Source: a virus. Taken from it: a stretch of DNA of 31,677 nucleotides. The number at the start of each line of letters is the position of its first letter. Positions within the stretch are counted from its first letter, which is position 1. This document shows, in pieces, positions 8,326-15,070 of the stretch. The translations under genes were made by a program, and so were the position numbers. The stretch is taken from positions 1 to 31,677 of the IMG/VR virus record IMGVR_UViG_3300009428_004250; one strand, written 5' to 3'. Below the pieces are notes generated by a model. That model was not told the DNA's origin and ran no database searches. It saw only the letters and a list, made by a program, of their open reading frames with translations.

Positions 8326-8997
8326 TTAGTGAAATATAATGATTGGACCATGCATTACACGAACGCCATACAATACAGTCACTTTAACATTATTTGCTTC
8401 AACGGCAATATCAGGCTGTTGTGGAACGAATGATGCAACCTGACTCTTAGTAAACGCATATCCATTGCTCCCATGACGGAATACCAATTTACCAATCAAT
8501 ACGCCATTCTTTTCTGATTCTTCGGAAGCGTCGGCTATCGCTGTAACGTTCTTTTTCAAAACCTTTTCAAAGTCAGCGACTAGAACGCGGTCTGTAGGCT
8601 CTAACAATGCAGCGTTCATCGCCTGGGCAACCTTGAAGATTCCAACCTTGTCTAGCTCCCCATTCGGAAGGTTCACCGTCTCAGCCGTAGCAGCGTCCAA
8701 AGCGGCGATAATCAAGGTGTCTCTCTGTTCGTTCACGCTGGCCCTAAGCTTTGCGTACACGCCTTCACGGTAATCAGGCTCATTCGAGAACCGTTCAACG
8801 TCCACAACCTCGCTTGCCTCGATAGGGGAGGGGGTGACGGTGACGGTGACGGAATGGCTAGTAAGGGAATCGGCTACGGGTGCAGAGTTGCCCATTGTAG
8901 GAATGTTGAAAGTTACGCCACCTTCAAAGGTGGTGATTGCCTTCTGTAACGCTGATGCATTGAATCCGTTATTAAATTCATTTGTGTATGTTTCCAT
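8326..8997 (-). CDS. Diverged second capsid-like protein, paralogue of the major capsid protein
   Basis: The 223 residues align along most of their length with the neighbouring major capsid protein. Shared blocks include FNIPTMGN versus INIPTIGN, DTLIIAALDAATAET versus DQLIIAALAATAETE, and GIFKVAQAMNA versus GVVKMASVLNA. Further blocks are DRVLVAD versus DRTLVIS, GYAFTKSQVASFVPQ versus AYAFHKRDVALFSPK, and LYGVRVMHGPII versus LYGAKLVHDEIA. It is about 50 residues shorter, lacking much of the N-terminal arm and a stretch before the YAF block. It could be a minor capsid subunit, a decoy or an interfering capsid protein. AGGAGG lies 8 bases before the ATG. The middle of the gene is a GC-rich island. 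Confidence 0.75.
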   Translation of the reverse strand: METYTNEFNNGFNASALQKAITTFEGGVTFNIPTMGNSAPVADSLTSHSVTVTVTPSPIEASEVVDVERFSNEPDYREGVYAKLRASVNEQRDTLIIAALDAATAETVNLPNGELDKVGIFKVAQAMNAALLEPTDRVLVADFEKVLKKNVTAIADASEESEKNGVLIGKLVFRHGSNGYAFTKSQVASFVPQQPDIAVEANNVKVTVLYGVRVMHGPIIIFH

Positions 8998-9012
8998 ATT
9001 TGCTACCTCCTA

Positions 9013-9099
9013 TTAAATTATTACTGCCACAATCGCTAAACCAATCAACAATGATGGACCTGAAAAGTAGTCATATATTCTGAAATCGTTAAAGCTCAT
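9013..9099 (-). CDS. 28-residue membrane peptide
   Basis: A very short frame encodes MSFNDFRIYDYFSGPSLLIG followed by LAIVAVII, a polar start and one hydrophobic helix. GAGGAT lies 6 to 7 bases upstream of the ATG. The stop overlaps the ribosome-binding region of the capsid paralogue, so the two are probably co-translated. Function unknown; a small inner-membrane peptide is all that can be said. Confidence 0.5.
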   Translation of the reverse strand: MSFNDFRIYDYFSGPSLLIGLAIVAVII

Positions 9100-9113
9100 T
9101 TGATTATCCTCTA

Positions 9114-9133
9114 TTAAGTTAGGTTAAGTTAGG
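9114..9133. repeat. Tandem decamer TTAAGTTAGG
   Basis: Two perfect adjacent copies of TTAAGTTAGG (CCTAACTTAA on the transcribed minus strand) lie just upstream of the 28-residue peptide gene. A single copy occurs at 31301-31310, just upstream of the probable small terminase gene, also on the minus strand. Its position in two leaders suggests a shared regulatory element. Confidence 0.5.
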
Positions 9134-9137
9134 TTTG

Positions 9138-9290
9138 TTAATGCTCTGTTTCGTTTGGTAAATCTATTAGTTCAACAAATGGTTCTTCATCATCATACGG
9201 CAGATGCACCTTAATAGCCGGGTGATCGGGATGCACGATTAATAAACAACCATCGTCATAAGCGAATGAGGCTTTGTCAAAGTATGACAT
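9138..9290 (-). CDS. 50-residue acidic hypothetical protein
   Basis: A small frame encodes MSYFDKASFAYDDGCLLIVH, then PDHPAIKVHLPYDDEEPFVE and LIDLPNETEH. The alternation suggests two or three short beta strands in an acidic soluble protein. Its ATG overlaps the stop of the upstream gene by one base (TAATG), the same coupling used throughout the element, which is the main argument that it is real. I do not recognise a family. Confidence 0.6.
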   Translation of the reverse strand: MSYFDKASFAYDDGCLLIVHPDHPAIKVHLPYDDEEPFVELIDLPNETEH

Positions 9291-9745
9291 TAAGCCTTTC
9301 CTAATACTGGAAAGCTTAATAATTGCATTTCCTCAAATACAAATGGATCTAGATACAGAAATACCATTACATCGAATTCCAATACCCCTTGCATACTAGA
9401 TGGGATATCGGCTCTAGTTTTGTCGTCGTATCGGATTTTTAAGGAAATGTAACAATGTTCCGTGAGGAATTCGCAACCGAATTCCTTTGATTCGATGGCC
9501 CTAGATACCGTTCTAAAAAATTCTCTGCAAACCATTCTGCGAAAAACTTCACCGGTTAAATGGTTAATATCTTCTAGGTTCATTGAGATAGTACCGGCAA
9601 GCAATGGGTTAGTTTTGGTGTTGTGCTCTAAGACGATGGTTTGTCCTTCGCTTAAAACACCTCTGCAATGCCCTTCCGCCTCCGTAAAGATATCGCAATA
9701 AAGCTGAGTTATAATTGCTTCGTTCGAAGTTGCGTCGTTATTCAT
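9290..9745 (-). CDS. Hypothetical protein, small-gene operon
   Basis: This 151-residue soluble protein has helices around 10-30 (IITQLYCDIFTEAEG) and 65-90 (VFRRMVCREFFRTVSRAIES), and beta-rich stretches with HCYISLKIRYDD and GVLEFDVMVFLYLDPFVF. I recognise no family. The start at the second ATG is preferred: AGGAGA sits only 2 bases before the first ATG but 8 bases before the second, exactly as in the gene upstream. Its stop overlaps the next small gene. The position between the anti-defence candidate and the capsid genes gives no clear hint of function. Confidence 0.7.
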   Translation of the reverse strand: MNNDATSNEAIITQLYCDIFTEAEGHCRGVLSEGQTIVLEHNTKTNPLLAGTISMNLEDINHLTGEVFRRMVCREFFRTVSRAIESKEFGCEFLTEHCYISLKIRYDDKTRADIPSSMQGVLEFDVMVFLYLDPFVFEEMQLLSFPVLGKA

Positions 9746-9760
9746 ATTCATAATCTCCTA

Positions 9761-10153
9761 TTAAAACGTATTTCTTTTGCCGCTGTGCATGTAAACATAA
9801 TCCCAAGCCAGGGTTGTCTTAATAACTATGCCAGAAGTACCCCAAGTATCAACAGGCACAAGCCTATCAAATTGAAGGCGTAAATCAAACACAACAATAA
9901 TGGGGCGAGTGGAAGCCGGTTTAGCCGACATGATGATTGACGCCAAACGTTTTCCATCAATCTTCAAAACCGAAAGCGTATTGCTATTAGATATCTCATA
10001 TTGAATATCAGTGAACGTTTCAGAGAAGGTATAATCTCCTGGAACTAATACCCTAGCGGCTGCGGTGCCATTCAAACGGAAATGCGTAACCATTTCATCA
10101 ACCGATCTATCGAATTCGTCGTTTAAGTATTCTCTCGGTAATGTGTAAGCCAT
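9761..10153 (-). CDS. Hypothetical beta-rich protein, small-gene operon
   Basis: A 130-residue product (MAYTLPREYLNDEFDRSVDE...) with a short helical start and then a chain of beta-prone segments: AARVLVPGDYTFSETF, TLSVLKIDGKRLASIIMS, RPIIVVFDLRLQFDRLVP and GIVIKTTLAWDYVYM. No known family is recognised. The start was moved two codons into the longest frame because AGGAGG lies 8 bases before the second ATG and only 2 before the first. It lies directly downstream of the Acb2/Tad1-like gene in the same operon, so a defence-related role is possible but unproven. Confidence 0.7.
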   Translation of the reverse strand: MAYTLPREYLNDEFDRSVDEMVTHFRLNGTAAARVLVPGDYTFSETFTDIQYEISNSNTLSVLKIDGKRLASIIMSAKPASTRPIIVVFDLRLQFDRLVPVDTWGTSGIVIKTTLAWDYVYMHSGKRNTF

Positions 10154-10170
10154 ATTCATAACCTCCTATT

Positions 10171-10386
10171 TCAAAACTTAGAGGGCGAACTAATCGCGCG
10201 ATTCACTTCCATGAACGCCACCTGGAAATCCGTTCTCGCAATCGCTAACCAACGTTGGTCAACCGTCTTCCATTCCTTCAAATCATCTAACATTTCCTGT
10301 AAGATTGTACCGATATCCGTAAGAGAATTAATTACATCAATCTCTTCATCCGTTAATTGTCTATATCCTGTAAGTGTTTTAGTCAT
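10171..10386 (-). CDS. Acb2/Tad1-like cyclic-nucleotide sponge (anti-CBASS / anti-Thoeris)
   Basis: The 71-residue product matches my recollection of the Acb2/Tad1 hairpin family along its whole length: GYRQL at 7-11, EEIDVIN at 14-20, DQRW at 43-46, ARTDFQ at 50-55, FM at 58-59, RA at 63-64, and P68 with a terminal F71. Family members are oligomeric helical proteins that bind cyclic di- or trinucleotide signals (Acb2) or cyclic ADP-ribose isomers (Tad1), so that CBASS or Thoeris effectors are not activated. As I recall, Acb2 uses Y11 and K26 for cyclic dinucleotides; the aligned residues here are Y8 and T23, so the lysine is missing and specificity may differ. Start: GGAG lies 9 bases before the chosen ATG, and the longer frame would need a TTG. 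It lies in an operon of very small genes. Confidence 0.72.
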   Translation of the reverse strand: MTKTLTGYRQLTDEEIDVINSLTDIGTILQEMLDDLKEWKTVDQRWLAIARTDFQVAFMEVNRAISSPSKF

Positions 10387-10406
10387 TTTAGTTTTCTCCA
10401 ATATGT

Positions 10407-10550
10407 TTAGTTTTTTGACTCGATTACGATTGCGGCGGCTACTGATAGAATTATTGATATAACCGCTAATAGTAGAAATAGTCCCATCAGTGGGGCTAAT
10501 ATATTTTCTGCGTATGCTAGTGTTAGGTGAACAAATTGATTACCTGTCAT
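10407..10550 (-). CDS. 47-residue single-span membrane protein
   Basis: The frame encodes MTGNQFVHLTLAYAENILAP, then a long hydrophobic helix (LMGLFLLLAVISIILSVAAA, IVI) and a short ESKN tail. A strong AGGAGG lies 7 bases before the ATG, inside the end of the upstream gene, and the start overlaps that gene's stop as ATGA. The size, single helix and tandem arrangement with another tiny membrane gene would suit a holin-like or membrane-active accessory protein, but this is not a family match. Confidence 0.65.
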   Translation of the reverse strand: MTGNQFVHLTLAYAENILAPLMGLFLLLAVISIILSVAAAIVIESKN

Positions 10551-10672
10551 TTTAAAGCCTCCTTTAGCATCTTGATGGAACTAAACATAAAGGATCCCAC
10601 AAATGCGACGGCCGCTAAACAAAAGATCGTTCCTATAACTGTAAAAAAACCAAACGCTATAATGTTCGCCAT
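10547..10672 (-). CDS. 41-residue membrane protein
   Basis: The frame encodes MANIIAFGFFTVIGTIFCLA, then AVAFVGSFMFSSIKMLKEAL and a final K: one long hydrophobic helix and a short basic amphipathic tail. The start shares one base with the stop of the upstream gene (TAATG), and its 3' end contains the ribosome-binding site of the next gene. Coupling on both sides supports it as a real gene. Function unknown. Confidence 0.65.
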   Translation of the reverse strand: MANIIAFGFFTVIGTIFCLAAVAFVGSFMFSSIKMLKEALK

Positions 10673-10869
10673 TATACATATCCTCCAATTACACTAATCT
10701 TAAAATGGTCGCCATTCTGCTCTATGCTCACTTGCTTCAATGTCTCCATAGAATGCAAATGCTTTCTAATAGCTCTTAAATCTGTTTCCTTCGTTACTGT
10801 GAATGTCACTGAGAATTGCACATTAGCGGTAACGAAAGCGTTCATAAGCTTAATAATCTCATTCATCAT
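10672..10869 (-). CDS. Small alpha/beta hypothetical protein
   Basis: About 65 residues (MMNEIIKLMNAFVTANVQFS...) with a helix, a beta strand (QFSVTFTVTKETDL), a helix (RAIRKHLHSM) and two further strands (KQVSIEQN, HFKISVIGGYV), a small ferredoxin-like order of elements. It is the first gene of the small-gene operon after the non-coding region. Two adjacent ATGs and an in-frame TTG are possible starts; I chose the first ATG, which has GAGA 6 bases upstream. No family recognised. Confidence 0.55.
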   Translation of the reverse strand: MMNEIIKLMNAFVTANVQFSVTFTVTKETDLRAIRKHLHSMETLKQVSIEQNGDHFKISVIGGYV

Positions 10870-11070
10870 CAATTATCTCTAAATCATGTATCTGTAAGTA
10901 TATAGGGCATTATGTAATTTCATGCGTTCTAATGCTCTGTAATGCTCTACCATGTATATTTACGTATAACTGTAGTTTTGGGACGTATTATTTTTTGGGG
11001 TATATATAGAGACAAATCCGCCGCCATTTTTCCCCCACCCCCCTCGCGGCTGAGATTCATTCGCTGGTCA

Positions 11071-11088
11071 AAGGGGGGTACCCCCCTT
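11071..11088. repeat. 18-bp perfect palindrome
   Basis: AAGGGGGGT followed by ACCCCCCTT is exactly self-complementary. It is too GC-rich for a terminator without a T-run and lies in the candidate origin, so a protein-binding or cruciform site is more likely. Confidence 0.8.
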
Positions 11089-11205
11089 CGGTCTGTAGCC
11101 TGGGCATAGGGGAGGGGGTATCGGCTGCTAGAGGAAGCGTGAGGCTCTAGGATCGATGCACGTTGACGCTGAGACGTGACAGGCTGAGACACATAGGGCA
11201 GCATC

Positions 11206-11520
11206 GAACGCCAGCCAGAGAGGCTTACAGCGTGCCATCGAGTGAACGCCAACCTCACAGTATTCAGCCGTTGTGCAGGTGCGAGATTGAAGGCTCGATT
11301 ACCTGGGCTTGCCAGTACTCGCCAACTATGGGCAATCGGATAGTTACAGGTACCTAACGAGTACTGATAATCGCTACCCATAATGAAGAATATCCGACAA
11401 TATACATCATGGAATATTGTTCGCAGTTCTCCAGGTGAACGGCTCTGAGTGAGAGAGGGAAGGGAAGGCTTACCGCCTGGGAACGCCTAGGAGGAACGCC
11501 TAGGGCGGCACGTGAACGCC
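11206..11520 (+). repeat. GAACGCC iteron-like repeats
   Basis: GAACGCC starts at 11206, 11244, 11481, 11494 and 11514, all in one orientation; two copies extend to GAACGCCTAGG. The spacing is irregular (38, 237, 13 and 20 bases). Such one-way repeats next to a replication gene suggest initiator binding sites. Confidence 0.5.
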
Positions 11521-11768
11521 ACTGATAGCCGGTCATCAGTGCCAGCTTACCGCCTGGGAAATGCCTGAGATTGACCGCTATAGCCGAATGAACATAGCGG
11601 TTCATGGCGGTCGGACTCGATGTGGCTACGCTTAAAATCATCAGCTATTCAGCCATTCTTGGGCATCTGATACCCTTCAAATTGGCTCATATCGGCTCCA
11701 ATCAGGGGGAATCAGGCTCTAGATATGAGCGAGGAATTGACCAATACGTGTCAGGAATGGGGGAAGAA

Positions 11769-12146
11769 ATGCGAACGATATTCTGTGTATTTTGTGTGTG
11801 TTTAGTTTCGTGGAATGTGAGTGCGCAAGAAGTAGACGTTAGCAACTTCAAAACGGGAAACAAGTTGTACAAAGACTGCGCCGAAAATTACAGACATTGT
11901 GTCGGATACGTTCAAGGGGTGGTGGATGGGGCGAGTGCTATTATGGCGGAACTTAGCATGAAAACGCCAATTTGCTTTCCTAATAATGTTACATCTGGCC
12001 AAGTGACAGATATTGTAATAAAGTACCTTAAAGAAAATCCATCAGCCAGACATTATGTCGCGGCCAGCAACGTTATGGTTGCTATTACCAATGCATTCCC
12101 TTGTCCAGATGTTGCGAAAGACCTTGGCGGGAAATGGGTTAAATGA
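11769..12146 (+). CDS. Secreted Rap1a/Tai-like protein
   Basis: The 125-residue product starts with a signal peptide (MRTIFCVFCVCLVSWNVSA, cleavage before QEVD). The mature part has the Rap1a/Tai pattern: C37...C44 in a CAENYRHCVGYVQGVVD stretch, ICFPNNVTSGQV with C69, then IVIKYLKENPSARH and a final NAFPCP with C112, giving likely disulfides. Founding members are periplasmic immunity proteins against type VI secretion amidase effectors; relatives occur on phages. Here it could protect the lysogen or guard against a cell-wall enzyme, but this is inference. The start was chosen at the ATG opening the signal peptide, preceded by GGGGGAAG; a longer frame begins at 11604 with unrelated sequence. 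It is transcribed toward the primase-helicase gene and converges with it. Confidence 0.7.
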   Translation: MRTIFCVFCVCLVSWNVSAQEVDVSNFKTGNKLYKDCAENYRHCVGYVQGVVDGASAIMAELSMKTPICFPNNVTSGQVTDIVIKYLKENPSARHYVAASNVMVAITNAFPCPDVAKDLGGKWVK

Positions 12147-12207
12147 TCGCGGCGGGAATCGTTAGGACGCAGAGGAATGATGTATTCTTAAGAAGTGAGG
12201 TAATTAG

Positions 12208-14865
12208 TTATTCAAAAAGGGGGAGTGAATACGTGCATCTAATAAGAATACTATTAGGTGCGGGGATTCGATCCCCTTTTCTATTTCGGTCCAATTCCCT
12301 GAATTCGACTAACTGGTATCGGCTACTTCTACTCAATTCCTCTAATTGGAGATACAAGGAAAGATATGGGTGAATAATTAATATGTGTTTATGTCCTGTA
12401 TCTCTGTAACCTTTGTTTCTTCCAATAGTCTGATTAATTATATCCATGTAGAAATGTTTAATAGGGGAAGCCAGTTCGATTCCCGCCGCCAAAGCATTAA
12501 GGTATGCGTATTGCTGCGGTGAAATCATCATCTGTATCTGTGCAATGTCTGTCTCTGATAGGAGGTTGCTTCCTTGAACGCCTTGGTGAGTACAGACGTT
12601 AGGTAATGTGAGACTAGATGCATGATTGGTTACAATGAAGATACCTGGGAAGGCTTCGTTAACGTCTCTTGCCAGTTCCTTAAGTCCTTCCTTGTGTGCT
12701 TTATCATGTTTGATGAATGGTATTTCGGTTTGTTTATCAATCGGCATAAAGTTTAATGTCTTAATGCCTAGTTTCTCAGATATGAGCATAGGTAGGGTTT
12801 CGGTTGTCGTTATGGCTACGTGATCGGCTGCATATTTGAACCATTCCTGTTTGTGAATGTATGCAGGTTGTCCGTCATATGATTTATAAATGTGATCGTT
12901 GACGTTCTTACTGTTGTCTTTGCCGAATGGTTCCTTATTGAAATCCAATGTGATTTGTTCGTAATCGGATAGGTTCACGTTTACTGCTACATGGGCGGAA
13001 ACTGTATCCTGTTCTTCTCCGGTCAATTTGTAATAGGCGTAATGTTTCTCAGTGGTCGTTGCCTTGTCCCAATCGAGTGAGTTTTGCATTCGTTTGATTG
13101 CTTCATATTGTTCCTGAGTGAGAAATTCGATTAAGTCGGTTGGTGCAATCTCGTCATATAGAAGGTATGCGGGCTTTAGATCATTCTTCAAACCCATAAG
13201 GTATTTGCTATCGTCAATTTGTGCGATATCGAAATCAGGATGCAGGAAGGCGATTGCTTTAAGAGATTTCAGCCACGTCTTATGAAGGGCGTGAACGGTG
13301 AAGATCATGCATTCATCAATTTTATTTCCGTTCCACGCTTCGTTACGCATTTCGATCATGCGGGCGAAAACATTAGGTTGATAGTTGGAAGCGTATTCGA
13401 TCAAAGAGCCGTCATAGATGGATACAGGCTTTTCCTCTAATTCTTCGCAAGCGAGGCTATAATATTTCGATGCAGAGCGAAGGAAGACGGCTGGCATATT
13501 TGAAGATCGTTTGAAAGCTTCGAACTTCTCGAATGATTGAGCATAGGAGATAGAGGCGACATATCTAGGTCCGGTGCATGTCATTAGAAGTTCAATGAAG
13601 CGTGTGGATTTGCCGATACCCTCGCTAGAGCAAAGAATAAACGTGTTAAATCCATGAAGAATGATAGGTGCGAGGTTTGATAGTGCCGTTCTGGCGTCTG
13701 ATATCTTCGTTTGGAATTGAAATAGCTGTTCAAGTCCGTTTGGCTTTCTAGGATAAATGTTGACGGTATCGGCTATGCATCTGGCCCATTGGTTCAAGCT
13801 GATTGGTAAATAAAAGTCTTCTAGGAAGTCATGTTCTCCAATTAGAATGATCTTCTTCATGTCTCCATATACGTAGCTTCCCGCTTTCCTGTCATGTGGT
13901 CCGTTGAAGAACTTTGCTCGCGGTTCGCCTTTGTAGCTATCGACGTGAGCGAGCGTCAAACCTGGGAAGTTCTCTTTGCACCAAGCGTCTAGCTGGCGTT
14001 CCAGTTCGGGAAACACGCTTGTTGGCGCTCTGTAGCCGCTACGGACGGGTTTGGGCTTGGCTGCGGCTGTCTGGTACTTCCCATCATCGAACATCATCGA
14101 GCGGGCTTCGGGATAGCTCCGGCTGGAAAGTTGATCCCATAGAACCGTTTGGCGGATTTTACGCGTTCTCGTGAGAGAGGCGAACGGATGGCTGTTGATC
14201 TGTCTGGTATCGAGAAGCCTTGTTCCGTGCGGTAAGCGGCGGAATTGCTTAGGACTCGCTAGGGCAGGATCAGCTTTCAATTCAAAAAACTGTTCGAATT
14301 CGGTTTTAAGATCGGTGAATACCAATCTGCACATTTCATAGAACGTTGCATCAGAAGTGTTATTCTTCCATTTCCCTAATGATCTGTTGGATTGAGTGCA
14401 AAGTTCTTTGTTTAAGTGATAAGTGTTGAATATGAAATGATAGTGAAGGCTCCAGTTTCCCGAATATGCTACGTTGCATCCTAGGTAGTCACCATATCTC
14501 TTTAGAGAGTTATGAAACTGATACATACGTGATTTCTGAATGTGGTTCTTAGATGATGGGCTGAGATTGTCTAGCTGTTCATATAATACATCTAATGTAT
14601 GTTCGTCGCATTCCATCGTAATGATGGCTATTCCTGAATTGATGGTATCAAACTCGCTATCAATAGCATTCTTGAAAACGCTATGACTGTTGATGGCTTC
14701 CGGGTTTCGTCTGACTTCCTCAATGAAGGGATCATACATTTCAAGCTTGGTTTCCTTGGTTGGTGCAATCGGAAACCGGTAATCGTTAACCTGAGACAGT
14801 ATAAGTCTGATTAAATCAGACGAGTCTTTATCAGTGGTTAGTTGTTTTAAATATTTTTGGTCCAT
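12208..14865 (-). CDS. Primase-helicase with archaeo-eukaryotic primase-like N-terminus
   Basis: The 885-residue product appears to join two modules. Residues about 75 to 225 resemble an archaeo-eukaryotic primase core: AIITMECDEHT (80-90) with an E-x-D pair, AYSGNWSLHYHFIF (133-146) with the S-x-H type motif II, and RRLPHGTRLL (209-218). Residues about 405 to 600 carry a P-loop SSEGIGKST (413-421) and a Walker B stretch AYLLYDEIAP (566-575), as in origin-binding superfamily 2 helicases of herpesvirus UL9 type found in phages. The protein could open and prime the phage origin; no DNA polymerase is present, so the host would extend. The start at 14865 is preferred because GAGG lies 8 bases upstream; the longer frame would translate through the leader hairpin. 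Confidence 0.7.
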   Translation of the reverse strand: MDQKYLKQLTTDKDSSDLIRLILSQVNDYRFPIAPTKETKLEMYDPFIEEVRRNPEAINSHSVFKNAIDSEFDTINSGIAIITMECDEHTLDVLYEQLDNLSPSSKNHIQKSRMYQFHNSLKRYGDYLGCNVAYSGNWSLHYHFIFNTYHLNKELCTQSNRSLGKWKNNTSDATFYEMCRLVFTDLKTEFEQFFELKADPALASPKQFRRLPHGTRLLDTRQINSHPFASLTRTRKIRQTVLWDQLSSRSYPEARSMMFDDGKYQTAAAKPKPVRSGYRAPTSVFPELERQLDAWCKENFPGLTLAHVDSYKGEPRAKFFNGPHDRKAGSYVYGDMKKIILIGEHDFLEDFYLPISLNQWARCIADTVNIYPRKPNGLEQLFQFQTKISDARTALSNLAPIILHGFNTFILCSSEGIGKSTRFIELLMTCTGPRYVASISYAQSFEKFEAFKRSSNMPAVFLRSASKYYSLACEELEEKPVSIYDGSLIEYASNYQPNVFARMIEMRNEAWNGNKIDECMIFTVHALHKTWLKSLKAIAFLHPDFDIAQIDDSKYLMGLKNDLKPAYLLYDEIAPTDLIEFLTQEQYEAIKRMQNSLDWDKATTTEKHYAYYKLTGEEQDTVSAHVAVNVNLSDYEQITLDFNKEPFGKDNSKNVNDHIYKSYDGQPAYIHKQEWFKYAADHVAITTTETLPMLISEKLGIKTLNFMPIDKQTEIPFIKHDKAHKEGLKELARDVNEAFPGIFIVTNHASSLTLPNVCTHQGVQGSNLLSETDIAQIQMMISPQQYAYLNALAAGIELASPIKHFYMDIINQTIGRNKGYRDTGHKHILIIHPYLSLYLQLEELSRSSRYQLVEFRELDRNRKGDRIPAPNSILIRCTYSLPLFE
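12262..12280 (+). terminator. Intrinsic terminator after the Rap1a-like gene
   Basis: GGGGAT, a 3-base loop and ATCCCC are followed by TTTTCTATTT on the plus strand. It lies within the antisense 3' end of the primase-helicase gene and probably ends the Rap1a-like transcript. On the minus strand no T-run follows. Confidence 0.6.
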
Positions 14866-14885
14866 ATTTTGTGCCTCAAAAGTAA

Positions 14886-14943
14886 AAAGTCCTGACGGAG
14901 GCACCCATCAGGACTTTAAGGACTTTTTCTTTTAAGGACTTTA
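14886..14943 (-). promoter_or_regulatory. Leader hairpin with competing repeats before the primase-helicase gene
   Basis: On the transcribed strand, three AAGTCCT units (two as AAGTCCTTA, one as AAGTCCTGA) precede a single complementary TCAGGACTTT, which is followed by TTACTTTTG. The nearest unit forms a perfect 10-bp stem with a 12-base loop, while the other two could pair with the same arm. This looks like an attenuator or mutually exclusive hairpins ahead of the primase gene. A simple terminator is the alternative. Confidence 0.5.
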
Positions 14944-15030
14944 GAAGGAGCTACCTTCCTATACCTATTTATGTCTTTTCTTCAAAAACACAACCCTTTA
15001 TGTCGATGTGTGCCTACATCATTCGTACTA

Positions 15031-15059
15031 TTTATGTACGTATGTCAAAAGTATGTCAG
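15031..15059 (-). promoter_or_regulatory. Possible sigma70-like promoter for the primase-helicase gene
   Basis: On the minus strand CTGACA (5 of 6 to TTGACA), a 17-base spacer and CATAAA (4 of 6 to TATAAT) precede the primase leader. TGACATAC is repeated within the element, which might also be an operator. This is a weak motif match only. Confidence 0.3.
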
Positions 15060-15070
15060 GTTCAATGGTT

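Larger units (their letters stand above)
10870..11768. other. Structured non-coding region, candidate replication origin and early control region
   Basis: This is the longest gene-free stretch of the element. It begins AT-rich (10880-11010, with runs such as TATTTACGTATAACTG and ATTATTTTTTGGGG) and then becomes clearly GC-rich between about 11020 and 11620. It holds an 18-bp perfect palindrome, five copies of GAACGCC, four CCTGGG motifs and a repeated 16-mer GCTTACCGCCTGGGAA. Inverted repeats are at 11520-11541, 11574-11601 and 11685-11730. Two TAATGCTCTG-type direct repeats lie at about 10930-10950. A primase-helicase gene follows nearby. AT-rich DNA next to iterons and stem-loops is what an origin looks like, but no initiator has been matched to the repeats. 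Confidence 0.5.

Noticed and set aside
10947-11641. Two long minus-strand frames (144 and 95 residues) in the candidate origin
   Set aside because: They overlap each other, lack ribosome sites and known motifs, and their residues follow the DNA repeats (for example LMTG from the repeated 16-mer), so they look like by-products of GC-rich structured DNA.
12255-12280. tRNA T-arm-like sequence (minus strand GGGGATCGAATCCCCG) that could be part of an attachment site
   Set aside because: No other tRNA arms fold around it, position 54 is not T, and it lies in the middle rather than at an end of the element. It is better explained as the stem of a terminator.
12143-12373. Plus-strand frame of 76 residues starting at the Rap1a-like stop (ATGA overlap)
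   Set aside because: Most of it is antisense to the 3' end of the primase-helicase gene and runs through a terminator; no motif seen.
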